NCBI GenBank assembly: GCA_964537035.1
Contig: CAZIAK010000050.1
Span: 1 to 32,601 of the forward strand
Direction of reading: 5' to 3'
DNA: 32,601 nt
Source of the DNA: CAZIAK01 sp964537035
GTDB lineage: Bacteria; Planctomycetota; B15-G4
The stretch's first letter is position 1. Each line of letters begins with the position of its first letter. Below, in pieces: positions 15,029 to 23,605 of the stretch. Position numbers and translations under genes: made by a program. The notes beneath the pieces are model-generated. The model made no database searches and had not been told where the DNA came from. It saw nothing but the letters and a program-made list of their open reading frames with translations.

Positions 15029-18000
15029 GGTGGCAGGTTCCCGTCCTTTTGAGGTTCGAGCAGCGGAATCGTGACGTGCAGACTGGTCCCCCGACCAGGC
15101 TGCGAGTCGATGGTGAAGGTACCACCAAGAGCTTCGGCCCGCTCTCTCATGCCAAGCAGGCCGATGCCATGATCGCTGGTGGAACGTTCGGGGTCGAATC
15201 CATCCCCGTCATCTTGCACCAGAATGTCGATGGCGTGGGCGGTGACCTCCAGGCACAGGGAGATCGTGTCCGCATGGGCGTGACGGACGATGTTGGTCAG
15301 GCTCTCCTTGATGATGCGAAAGACGTGGCTGGCCACGTCGTCCGGGAGCTGGTCGTGCTCGAAGAGGACGTCCCGCTCGAGGATCATGCCGGTGGCCCCC
15401 GCGAAATCGTCCAGAGTGGCGTTGACGGCGGTCTCCAGGCCCAGATCGTCAAGCAGGGTGGGCCGGATCTGGCTGGCCAGGTTGCGCACCGAGCTGATCG
15501 CCCGCTGGGTCGACTGGGAGGCCAGGGTCAGGGCTGAGCTGCGTCGCTCGGGGTCGTCAAGCCCGGCGGCCAGATCGATCTGCATGGTGGTCACCGTGAG
15601 CAGCTGCCCCAGATCATCGTGCAGGTCTCGGGCGAGGGAGCGCCGCTCGTCCTCCTGGGTGGTCATCAGCCGCCGGGTGAGCTCGCGCAGCCGCTCGTTG
15701 AGCATGGTGCGGGCCGCGGCGTCCCGCCGTCGCTCTCGCTGCCTGCGCACGGTGACCAGGCCCAGGCCGCAGAGGGCCAGAAAAGCCACGGCGTAGGCAG
15801 CGTGCATCTCGGGGCGGGCCCACAGCGAGGGCGGTCCGGCGGCGACCTCGAAGTTGAGGATCGTGGGTGCACTCTGAGCATTGCTCGCGCTGTCCATGGC
15901 CTTCACAGCCAGCTCGTGGGGCCCAGGCCTGGCGTCAAAGAAGTGCAAGTTGGCCTCGTTCGACCAGGCCGAGAAGGGCGCACCGTCGAGGCTGTGGGAG
16001 AACAACAGCCGCTCCGGGGGGGTCACGCTCCAGGTGTCGTTGCCGCTCCAGCTGAGTACCACGTTGCGGGTGTGGTCCAGGTCGGGGACGAACTGGGAGG
16101 GCGTGTTCGTGGTGGGCGGCGCGACGTCATCTGCTCGCAGGCGGAGCAGCCCGCCGCCCAGGGACCCGAGCCAGAGCGAGTCGCCGTCGGCGCTGGCCAG
16201 CAAGGGCCAGAAGCTGTGGTCCCGACCGGCGCCCTGAGTGGTGACCCTGTGACACTGGCCGCGGACCACGTGGTAGAGGCCTGTCTCGCCGGCGAACCAG
16301 AGGCTGCCGTTCTCGGTCTCGGCGAAGCTGGCGGCGGCGGCGCTCTGCAACAGTCGCTGGCTGGCGGTGACGGGTCCGCCCTCTGTGCCGCCGGGGAGGC
16401 TCCAGTCAGGGGCGTTGGCGGGCAGCCAGGTGAGGCCAGGATCGTTGCGCCCATGGCCCATCCACAGGTCACCGTTGCTTCTGGCGATGAGCGCGAAGGC
16501 GCTGCGTCCGGGGGCGAGGGCAGTGGGAGTGAACTCCCGCCACTCGCTGCCGTCGTAAGTCACCATGTGCCCCAGGCCGCCGGCCAGCAGGGTGCCGTCG
16601 CTCAGCCAGGTGAGCGAGTAGACCCGGGGCATGGGCTTGTCGCCCACCCTGTCGTGCACGATCCAGCGGTCGTCGCTGCGATGGAGGATGGCGCCGCTGT
16701 AGAAGTTCGCGTCGCCACTGGAAAGGGCGATCATGGTCAGCCACAGGTCTCCCTCTGCGTCGGCGTGCAGGGAGTGGACGCCGTAGCCCGTGACCTCGGG
16801 CAGCTCTTCTCGATGCCACCGTTCACCGTCGTAGCGCAGCAGCCCCTGGAACGCCGAGCCGGAGCCCACCCACAGCTGTCCCTCGGCGTCCTCGTGGACG
16901 GCGGTGATCTCAGCCAGACGAATCCCCAGGCTGCCGGCCTCCAAGAACACGTCCACGAAGCGCTCGCCGTCGAATCTCGCCACGCCGTCGTGGGTCCCGA
17001 GCCACAGACCTCCTCTGCGAGAGTGGGCCAGGCTGTTGACCACCGAACTCACCCCTACGGCGGTGGGGTCGTAGGTCGCCCAGCGGTCAGAGAGAGAGTC
17101 ATTGAGCAGCAGCTTGCCCACGTGGGTCACCACGGCCATGCGGCCGTCGGCCAGCAGGGTCATGGACTTGATCGAGGCGCCGAAGGGAGCGGGGACGTTC
17201 ACCGGTTGCCAGGTGCAGGTCCGCACGTCACTCCAACAGAGGCTGCGCAGACCCGAGTACTGGATGGCCACCACCAGGTCGCCCTCGGGCGTGGCCAGGG
17301 CGTCAGAGAGCTGGCCCTGGGCCAAGGCGCTGGGCAGGGGCGTGAGCTGCAAACCGTCCCACTGCAGGCCTGATTGCCGTGAGGCGAAGACACGGGGGAG
17401 AAACACCAGCCGCTCGCCCACGTTGACGATCAGGGCGATGTCCTTGGCGTTGTCTGCGGCGCTGTCCGGCGAGCTGCTCGTGACCACGACGGGCTCCCAG
17501 CGCTCGCCCTCGAGCCGGAAGATCCCGCGGGTCGTCGCGCACCACAGCTGGCCATGAATGTCGAAGGCGAGCGCGGAGGCGTACTCGGCGTCCGTGGGCA
17601 GGGGCAGGTACGGGGTGACCGATTGATTGTCCACGATGATCAGGTGGCTGCGGTCGGCAGTGAGCAGGCGCCCGTCCGGGAGCTCGATCGGTCGGCAGGT
17701 GGGCCCGGCGACGGTGGCGGGCCTGAGCAAGATGGGCGCATCAGGGTCGTCGTCGCGCAGGGCGAGCAGCTTGCGATCCCTGACGGCGAGGTGGCCCCCC
17801 TCGGTGGGGTGCAGCAGGTCGGTGACCGCGGGGGACCCAGAGGGCCAGGGACCGATGCGGTCCCAGAGCAGACCGTCGTGGCGCCACAGGCCGCTGTCGT
17901 CCGCCACCAGGAGTTGGTTGTCCCCTGCCGCCGCGACGATCGAGAAAGTGGGCTCGGTGTCAGTCCTGCGCAGCTCGCGCCAACGCCACGATTGCTCGAG

Positions 18001-18096
18001 CGATTGGAGCAGGCTCTGCGGCTGGGCCTGTGCGGCCACAGTCGCCGTCACCAGCAGCAGCTGAAGGAGGAGAATCGACACGATCAGAGGGCCCAC
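15022..18096 (-). CDS. Propeller-type sensor histidine kinase
   Basis: A 1024-residue membrane sensor. An N-terminal signal sequence (hydrophobic LIVSILLLQLLLVTATVAAQA) exports a large domain of repeated units such as GDLWLTMI, GSLWFAGETGLYHV and GGLWLGTHDGVARFDG, which are two-component propeller repeats making beta-propellers. A Y_Y_Y-like domain follows (LLFSHSLDGAPFSAWS to about 765), then one membrane helix (HAAYAVAFLALCGLGLVTV). The cytoplasmic part has a HisKA_3 domain with phospho-acceptor H826 in ARDLHDDLGQ and an ATPase domain with N-box ESLTNIVRHAHA, DDGDGFD and GIGLLGMRERAEALGG. It should sense an unknown periplasmic ligand, often a polysaccharide in related hybrid systems. The start appears to be GTG 18096, without a strong ribosome site. 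Confidence 0.93.
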   Translation of the reverse strand: MGPLIVSILLLQLLLVTATVAAQAQPQSLLQSLEQSWRWRELRRTDTEPTFSIVAAAGDNQLLVADDSGLWRHDGLLWDRIGPWPSGSPAVTDLLHPTEGGHLAVRDRKLLALRDDDPDAPILLRPATVAGPTCRPIELPDGRLLTADRSHLIIVDNQSVTPYLPLPTDAEYASALAFDIHGQLWCATTRGIFRLEGERWEPVVVTSSSPDSAADNAKDIALIVNVGERLVFLPRVFASRQSGLQWDGLQLTPLPSALAQGQLSDALATPEGDLVVAIQYSGLRSLCWSDVRTCTWQPVNVPAPFGASIKSMTLLADGRMAVVTHVGKLLLNDSLSDRWATYDPTAVGVSSVVNSLAHSRRGGLWLGTHDGVARFDGERFVDVFLEAGSLGIRLAEITAVHEDAEGQLWVGSGSAFQGLLRYDGERWHREELPEVTGYGVHSLHADAEGDLWLTMIALSSGDANFYSGAILHRSDDRWIVHDRVGDKPMPRVYSLTWLSDGTLLAGGLGHMVTYDGSEWREFTPTALAPGRSAFALIARSNGDLWMGHGRNDPGLTWLPANAPDWSLPGGTEGGPVTASQRLLQSAAAASFAETENGSLWFAGETGLYHVVRGQCHRVTTQGAGRDHSFWPLLASADGDSLWLGSLGGGLLRLRADDVAPPTTNTPSQFVPDLDHTRNVVLSWSGNDTWSVTPPERLLFSHSLDGAPFSAWSNEANLHFFDARPGPHELAVKAMDSASNAQSAPTILNFEVAAGPPSLWARPEMHAAYAVAFLALCGLGLVTVRRQRERRRDAAARTMLNERLRELTRRLMTTQEDERRSLARDLHDDLGQLLTVTTMQIDLAAGLDDPERRSSALTLASQSTQRAISSVRNLASQIRPTLLDDLGLETAVNATLDDFAGATGMILERDVLFEHDQLPDDVASHVFRIIKESLTNIVRHAHADTISLCLEVTAHAIDILVQDDGDGFDPERSTSDHGIGLLGMRERAEALGGTFTIDSQPGRGTSLHVTIPLLEPQKDGNLPPW

Positions 18097-18168
18097 CCGC
18101 GCAACACACAGGGCGCGAGTGTATCACGGTGCCATGACGGCCTCGGACGTGTGCCGCTCAGCAGCCCG

Positions 18169-21100
18169 TCACAGATCAGCGAGCAGGTAGTCGAGATCGT
18201 CGCGGGTGAGGGCCTTGGCGAAGCCGTCTTCGCCCAGCACGCCACGGGCCAGGGAGGCCTTGGACTCTTGCAGCTCGCGGATGCGCTCTTCGATGGTCCC
18301 CTGAGACACGAGGCGGTAGGCGATGACCGTGCGGTCCTGGCCGATGCGGTGGGTGCGGTCGATGGCCTGGGCTTCGACCGCCGGGTTCCACCAGGGGTCA
18401 AAGAGCACCACGTAGCTGGCAGCGGTGAGGTTCAGCCCGGTGCCGCCCGCCTTCAGCGAGACCAGGAACACCGACGGGTTCGGGTCGGCCTCGAAGGCGG
18501 CCACGATCTCGCCCCGGTTGCGGCTCGAGCCCGTGAGCATGTGATAGGGGATGCCCCGGGCCTCCATATCGCTGGCCACCCGCTTCAGGCACTGCACGAA
18601 CTGGGAGAACACGAGCACCTTGTGCCCCTCGCCCAGAATGGGCTCGACCAGCTCGAAGAAGGCCTTGAACTTGCCCGAGCCCAGATCGTCTTTGCCGCCC
18701 ACCAGGCCGGGGTGACAGCAGATCTGCCGCAGCCGGGTGAGCACCGCCAAGATCGAGATCTTGTTGCGGCGCACGCCTCCCGAGGCAGAGAGTTCGTCAA
18801 GCAGGGTGCGGCCTTTGGCCAGCTCGGCCAGGTACAGCTGGCGCTGCCCGGGGGTGAGTTCGCAGTCGAGCTGCTCTTCGATGCGCGGCGGCAGCTCCGG
18901 GGCCACCTCGCCCTTCAGCCGACGCACCATCACCGGGCGCAGCTTGGCCGCGAGCAGGGTGCGGGCGTGGGGCGGAGCGTCCGGGTGGTCGTAATGCCTG
19001 GCGAAGCTGGCCCGAGTCCCCAGGTAGCCCGGGTTCAAGAAGGCCTGGATGCTCCACAGGTCGAGGGCCCGGTTCTCGAGGGGCGTGCCGGTGAGGGCCA
19101 GGCGGTGCTGAGCCTGCAGGCCTCGCGCCGCACGACTCACGGCGGCGTCCGGGTTCTTGATGTTCTGCGCTTCGTCGAGGATCACCGCCCGCCAGGAGAT
19201 GCGCGCCAGCTCTTCGCTGTCCCGGCGCAGCAAGGCATAGTTGGTCAGCACCAGATCGTGATGGGGGATCTGCTCGCGCAGCTGGTGCCGCTCGGCGCCG
19301 GCGGTGAGCGAGAGCACCTTGAGCTCTGGCGCGAAGCCGGCGGCCTCACGCTCCCAGTTGTGCAGCACGGACGCAGGACAGACCACCAGGGTCGGGCCGC
19401 CGTCGGGGTCGCGCTTGATCTCACGCACCAGCCAGACCAGGGCCTGGATCGTCTTGCCCAGTCCCATGTCGTCGGCCAGGATCGCACCGAGCCCGAGCCC
19501 CGTTGTGTAGCTCAGGAAGTCGAGGCCATCGCGCTGGTACGGCCGCAGGGTGGCTTGAACCGCGTCAGGCACGGGAATGCGCGGCAGGCCGTCGAACGCG
19601 GCCACCTTCTCGCGCAGCTCGCTCACTCGCTGGACAGCTTCGGGGTTGCCCTCCGGCCCCTGCAGGATGGTCAGGGCGTCCGGGCTGGCTTGAGCGAGCT
19701 GCAGCAGGCTGATGCGCTGGTCGTCGAGCCCGGGTTCGATGCCCAGGTCGGCCAGGGTCGCGGCCACGTCGTCGTGGACCTGGGCCTCGTCCTTGCGCAC
19801 CCAGCCCGAGGGCAGGCGCACGAACGGCGCGTTGGCTTCTCGCAAGCGGCCCAGGTCGGCCTCCGTGAGCGCAGACCCTTCGGCGGCCCATTCAGACGAC
19901 ACGGTGAACCAGTCGACGCCGCTGGACACCACCCGCAGCTTGGGCTTGGGCGCGGTGGGCGTCTCGAGCAGGCGCAGGACCGTGTTGTTGCCGTACCAGG
20001 CCACGCCCTCGGGGCGCGTCTCCCAGGCGTCGCTGAAGTTCTCGACCGAGCGGGCGGTGAGACGAATGGCGAACCCCGCGCCCGCCGAGGAGGCGGCGAC
20101 GCTGCGAGAGCTGCGCTGCTTGTCGGCGGCGTCCCTGAAGGTCTCGAGCCAGTCATTGAGCGGGGCCACGGCCCGGCTGTCCGGCTCCTCGAAGAAGAGC
20201 GGGCCCGAGAGGGGTGGGGGCGGTGCGTCGAGAACCGCAGCATCGGTCTGGGAGGCGTCGTCGTCTTGCCCGTCGGCCTCTGTCACCCGTTGCAGCTCGA
20301 CGGATTCTGTGGGGTCTCCGTCGCCGTCAGCGCTGCTCTCGTCCGTGGTCGCCTCGCCAGTCTCGATGGCTTCGGGCTGGCTGGCGCTGTCGACCCAGCG
20401 GCCGTCCGGCAACCATTCGAAGAGGGTGGCGCCGTCGGGCACGGGCTCGCCCGGTCGCCACTCGGCGTGGGTGCAGGCGAAGGCCCGGCACTGCAGCCAG
20501 TCGTCGTCCGCCAGCTCAAGGCTCACCGCGGGGTGGACCGCGTGGACCCGGGTGTGTCCCGCGAGAGAGGCCCGAAAGGCGGGGAAGGCCCGGGCCAGGG
20601 GTTCGACCAGGGCGCGCATGGGGCCGGGGGTCGGATCGAAGCCGCCCGTGCTCTCGAAGAGCTGGGAGAGAATGGGCGGCGGGTCGCCCCGGGTCATCCA
20701 GAAGGCGCCCTGGGACAGAACCAGGGTGGGCTCTCGCCGTGAGGTGGCGCTGCTGCGCAGGACCACGTACTCCCCCGGCTCAAGGACGTGTCCATCGGGG
20801 AGCTTGTGTTCGAGCACGACGAGGGGTGAGCCCGTGGCGTGGCTCAGCACGGGGACGATGGAGAGGGTGCCCGTGGCCAGCTGAGGGCGCTGCCGCGCCG
20901 TGAGCCCGGCGGCGAGGGCGAGCTGCTCTGGCAGGACGTCCGCCCAGGTGACCATGGGCGAGTCGGCCACGGCCAGGATCAGCCGCAGCAGGGCGGAGCC
21001 GCTGAACTCGAAGGTGTGCTCGAAGTCGAGAATGCTCGAGGAGAGCAGGGGTTCGAGCAGCACACCGAGCAGCTCTTTCTGCTCTACGGGGAGCACGTCC

Positions 21101-21666
21101 GGGTCGCGGTTCGCGTCCGCCAGGAGCTGGCGCAGCTGCATGCCCGTGCGGGGGGCGTCGTCGATCCGTTGCGAGGTCAGGTGGGCCGAGACCACCACCG
21201 TGGCGCCAGCGCCCGGGTGCTGCAGTAGCTGCAGGACGAGGCGCAGGCTGCGCACGGAGCGGGGCCGCCGGGTGCCGACCCAGGCGGAGATCTGATCGGC
21301 CAGGGTGGTCTGGTGGCGAGACTCGTCCCGCTGCTCGATATCGGTGCGGTTGAGAAAGGGGGCCAGGGTCTTGGGCAGGCGCGGGCCCAGGTGGCGGTAG
21401 AGCTCCTTGGCCAGCTGGAAGCAGCGCAGGTCCGGGTCGTCGATCTCGGCCATGTCGCTGAGCGGCGGGGCGAAGGCGGCGGAGGCGAAGCGGGGTTCGT
21501 CGACGAGCAGGTCCGCCAGGGCGTGGACCCGGTCGATCCAGTCGGGGCTGGACTGCAGGCGCAGCAGAGCGCCTCGCTGGCGCAGCGTCGGCGGGGACTT
21601 CTCGGTCTCGGCGGACTCCGGGGGCTGCTCGGTAGTCTCGTCGCCGGGTAGGTCCTGGGCAGGCAT
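18169..21666 (-). CDS. SNF2-family helicase-like ATPase with long N-terminal region
   Basis: A 1165-residue superfamily-2 ATPase that would translocate on double-stranded DNA. Motif I is ADDMGLGKT (K738), motif II DEAQ (831-834), motif III LTGTPLENR, motif IV VLVFSQF, motif V SLKAGGTGLNLT and motif VI QAIDRTHRIGQ (1100-1110). The C-terminal half resembles RapA/HepA and other bacterial Snf2 proteins. The first 640 residues show no recognised domain; they include an acidic Ser/Asp-rich linker near 440-480. No methyltransferase, nuclease or other defence partner adjoins it, so a defence role (as in DISARM or BREX-like systems) is not supported. The ATG at 21666 is the only good start seen. It reads toward the sensor kinase with a 72-base gap, probably a separate unit. 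Confidence 0.93.
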   Translation of the reverse strand: MPAQDLPGDETTEQPPESAETEKSPPTLRQRGALLRLQSSPDWIDRVHALADLLVDEPRFASAAFAPPLSDMAEIDDPDLRCFQLAKELYRHLGPRLPKTLAPFLNRTDIEQRDESRHQTTLADQISAWVGTRRPRSVRSLRLVLQLLQHPGAGATVVVSAHLTSQRIDDAPRTGMQLRQLLADANRDPDVLPVEQKELLGVLLEPLLSSSILDFEHTFEFSGSALLRLILAVADSPMVTWADVLPEQLALAAGLTARQRPQLATGTLSIVPVLSHATGSPLVVLEHKLPDGHVLEPGEYVVLRSSATSRREPTLVLSQGAFWMTRGDPPPILSQLFESTGGFDPTPGPMRALVEPLARAFPAFRASLAGHTRVHAVHPAVSLELADDDWLQCRAFACTHAEWRPGEPVPDGATLFEWLPDGRWVDSASQPEAIETGEATTDESSADGDGDPTESVELQRVTEADGQDDDASQTDAAVLDAPPPPLSGPLFFEEPDSRAVAPLNDWLETFRDAADKQRSSRSVAASSAGAGFAIRLTARSVENFSDAWETRPEGVAWYGNNTVLRLLETPTAPKPKLRVVSSGVDWFTVSSEWAAEGSALTEADLGRLREANAPFVRLPSGWVRKDEAQVHDDVAATLADLGIEPGLDDQRISLLQLAQASPDALTILQGPEGNPEAVQRVSELREKVAAFDGLPRIPVPDAVQATLRPYQRDGLDFLSYTTGLGLGAILADDMGLGKTIQALVWLVREIKRDPDGGPTLVVCPASVLHNWEREAAGFAPELKVLSLTAGAERHQLREQIPHHDLVLTNYALLRRDSEELARISWRAVILDEAQNIKNPDAAVSRAARGLQAQHRLALTGTPLENRALDLWSIQAFLNPGYLGTRASFARHYDHPDAPPHARTLLAAKLRPVMVRRLKGEVAPELPPRIEEQLDCELTPGQRQLYLAELAKGRTLLDELSASGGVRRNKISILAVLTRLRQICCHPGLVGGKDDLGSGKFKAFFELVEPILGEGHKVLVFSQFVQCLKRVASDMEARGIPYHMLTGSSRNRGEIVAAFEADPNPSVFLVSLKAGGTGLNLTAASYVVLFDPWWNPAVEAQAIDRTHRIGQDRTVIAYRLVSQGTIEERIRELQESKASLARGVLGEDGFAKALTRDDLDYLLADL

Positions 21667-21756
21667 GAAGGGAGCTGGTTCGAGTTCGCGGCTGTGAACC
21701 GAGCAACTCTACCAGTCCCGCCGAAAGGGGCTACGAGTTTCGGGGAGAGTCTTGGG

Positions 21757-22440
21757 TCAGGGCGAGGGTTGGCTGGCCAGGTTGCCCAGGAGGGCGGTGG
21801 CCCAGAGGCTGGACAGCTGCCACTGGACCCCGGGGTCAGCGACGCCCAGCCAGGCTCCTGCTTCGCCCACGGTCTCGGCCGTGAGGAGGGCCAGCTGCTG
21901 GCCCTGCCGCTCGCCCCCCAGACCTCCGGCGCAGATCACCCGCTGTTGCTCGCTCAGCGTTTTCAGGGCGGCGCGGGCCTGGCCGGTCGGCTCGCCCATG
22001 GCCAGCACGTAGGCGGCGGGCACGAACGGCTCGCCCTTGGCCTTGCCCCGCTCGATCTCGTCGCGCAGGGGGCGCAGGTCTCTGTCTGACCTCCAGGGCA
22101 TGAGCACGATGTCGAAGAGCCCCGCGACCACGGCCGGGTCTGCCTGGGCCAGATCGTGAGCGGCGGCCATGTCGGACAGGTCGAAGACGTAGAGGCCGCG
22201 CCAGGCGTCGCTCGCCCGGGGTTCGCCGAAGGGTCCGGCCAGGAGCAGTGTCCCGTCAGCCCCCATGCTCTCGATGTGCGCTCGGTGCCCAGCGGATGCT
22301 GTGGCCACGGTGTCGTCGCTGAGTGCGTCGGCCTGGGGGCCCGCTGTGAGAATGGCGAGGGTGTAATCGTGGGCGGGGGGCAGGGCCGGGCTGGCGCAAC
22401 CTGCGAGCAAGACGATCGAGATGATGGCGATGTGGCGCAT
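21757..22440 (-). CDS. Lipoprotein with two YciI-like halves
   Basis: A 227-residue lipoprotein. The signal peptide MRHIAIISIVLLAGC ends in a good lipobox (LAGC, Cys at 15). Residues 27-118 look like a YciI/YCII ferredoxin-like domain: YTLAILTAGP, HRAHIESMGADGTLLLAGPF, LYVFDLSDMAAAHDLAQADPAVVAGLFDIVLMPW. Residues 150-225 seem to repeat this plan in weaker form (LKTLSEQQRVICAGGL, LALLTAETVGEAGAWLGVADPGVQWQLSSLW). YciI proteins are normally cytoplasmic, so an exported tandem version is notable. A GGAG sits eight bases before the ATG. Substrate unknown; the location is probably the periplasmic face of the inner or outer membrane. Confidence 0.78.
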   Translation of the reverse strand: MRHIAIISIVLLAGCASPALPPAHDYTLAILTAGPQADALSDDTVATASAGHRAHIESMGADGTLLLAGPFGEPRASDAWRGLYVFDLSDMAAAHDLAQADPAVVAGLFDIVLMPWRSDRDLRPLRDEIERGKAKGEPFVPAAYVLAMGEPTGQARAALKTLSEQQRVICAGGLGGERQGQQLALLTAETVGEAGAWLGVADPGVQWQLSSLWATALLGNLASQPSP

Positions 22441-22553
22441 GGGGTCACTCCCTACGGGGTGGATGGTCTGGCTGTCCCCAGCTCTTGGAGCATGAGCGAC
22501 CGTGGGGGGAGGTTCAACGTGGGGGTGGCCGTGGGTGGAGGGCCAGAGGCAGG

Positions 22554-23381
22554 CTAGGACGCGCTGACAACGATGGCGCTGATTCGGCCCGCGATGGGCC
22601 CGGGGCCGAAGCGCTCCCGCAGCGCTTCGCTGGCAATCTGGGTGGCCCGGTCGAGACCGCCCGCATCTCGCGCCTCGATTTCGTCGCGCAGGGGCGTGCC
22701 TTGGCAGTAGGCGATGGCTGCCAGGTGAGCTGTTGCTGCGCTGCTCAGATGATCGCTCTGGGTGAGCTGGGTTTGCGTGAAGCCTGCAGACTTGGCCTCG
22801 GCTTCGATCTCGTCAGGACGGCCATGTCCGTGGGGAGTCCGGGGTAGAAACGCCGGCGGGTCTGCCGGGTAGAGCGCGCTCATGGCGTCGGTCACTACGG
22901 CAGCGAACTCGTTGTGCTCGATGTTGTTCCAGAGGTTGTAGAGGAACGTCCCCCCAGGTCGCAGGACCCGGCGAATTTCTCGATACGCGGCCACTCGATC
23001 GGGGAAGAACATGACCGCGAACTGGCAGACGACCACATCGAAGGCGTCGTCGTCGAAGGGTAGCTCCATCACGTTGGCTTGGCGCCAGATGACGTCACGA
23101 GCCGTGCCTACATGTTCGGCGTGGCTGACCATGGCCTCGTTGAGATCGGTGGCGGTGATCTCGGTTGAGGTCGGCAGAGCGGCGGCGAGGGCTCGGGTGA
23201 CAACGCCGGTGCCGCAGGCCACCTCAAGTACCGCACCGGGCTTGAGGGCCAGGGCCCGTGCGGCGAGGTCGTCGGCGTAGGGCTCGAAGATGAGCGGGAC
23301 CAGGGTCGACTCGTAGAACCGCGCCACCGCGTCGGTGAAGTGGCTGTCGGATGGAGGCTTGGTGTCGCCAGAGTCGGTCAC
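22554..23381 (-). CDS. UbiE-like SAM-dependent methyltransferase
   Basis: A 275-residue class I methyltransferase. Motif I is VLEVACGTGVVTRAL (about 52-66), motif II ITATDLNEAMV, the mid-region is ELPFDDDAFDVVVCQFAVMFFPD, and motif VI is RRVLRPGGTFLYNLW. These match small-molecule methyltransferases acting on quinones, lipids or natural products; the substrate is not determined. The start is GTG 23381, overlapping the TGA of the upstream DUF488 gene by four bases (GTGA), which fixes the start and shows translational coupling. With the VOC gene it forms a three-gene unit. No transcription stop is obvious downstream. Confidence 0.88.
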   Translation of the reverse strand: MTDSGDTKPPSDSHFTDAVARFYESTLVPLIFEPYADDLAARALALKPGAVLEVACGTGVVTRALAAALPTSTEITATDLNEAMVSHAEHVGTARDVIWRQANVMELPFDDDAFDVVVCQFAVMFFPDRVAAYREIRRVLRPGGTFLYNLWNNIEHNEFAAVVTDAMSALYPADPPAFLPRTPHGHGRPDEIEAEAKSAGFTQTQLTQSDHLSSAATAHLAAIAYCQGTPLRDEIEARDAGGLDRATQIASEALRERFGPGPIAGRISAIVVSAS

Positions 23382-23602
23382 TCAAGGTACTCACGAAGGG
23401 CTGAGGCGTTGTTGAGCTGCTCTTCTTTCGANNNNNNNNNNNNNNNNNNNNNNNNNNNNNNNNNNNNNNNNNNNNNNNNNNNNNNNNNNNNNNNNNNNNN
23501 NNNNNNNNNNNNNNNNNNNNNNNNNNNNNNNTCGATCAGGATGCGCCGCCCGTCCGCCTCGCTGGGCTCTTCATAGATGCGCTTGGTGAGCAGCTGTGCC
23601 AG
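23378..23602 (-). CDS. DUF488 protein, interrupted by assembly gap
   Basis: The gene is visible as two ends on either side of the 100-N gap. The right piece reads TKRIYEEPSEADGRRILID, the typical DUF488 N-terminus; the left piece reads SKEEQLNNASALREYLE and stop, the typical C-terminus. The diagnostic DRLWPRG segment should lie in the gap. For a normal length of about 115-120 residues, roughly 75 residues are missing, so the real gap is nearer 225 bases than 100. There is no ATG, GTG or TTG in frame: the only start after the upstream TGA is CTG 23600-23602, with GAGG eight bases ahead of it. The end overlaps the methyltransferase GTG. Family function is poorly known. Confidence 0.8.
   Translation of the reverse strand: MAQLLTKRIYEEPSEADGRRILIXXXXXXXXXXXXXXXXXXXXXXXXXXXXXXXXXXSKEEQLNNASALREYLE
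23432..23531. other. Assembly gap of 100 N
   Basis: Exactly 100 unknown bases, a scaffolding convention. It falls inside the DUF488 gene, and its flanks read as the two ends of the same gene, so the contigs are correctly joined but the true gap length differs. Confidence 0.98.
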
Positions 23603-23605
23603 GGC

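Noticed and set aside
17554..20742. Very long open frame (1062 codons) on the plus strand
   Set aside because: It is antisense to the sensor kinase and SNF2 genes. The translation is a low-complexity mix of Gly, Val, His and Arg, as expected opposite a GC-rich gene, and has no domain motif.
18169..21666. SNF2 protein as part of a phage-defence system
   Set aside because: Neighbours are a sensor kinase and a YciI-like lipoprotein; no nuclease, methylase or PLD protein is present.
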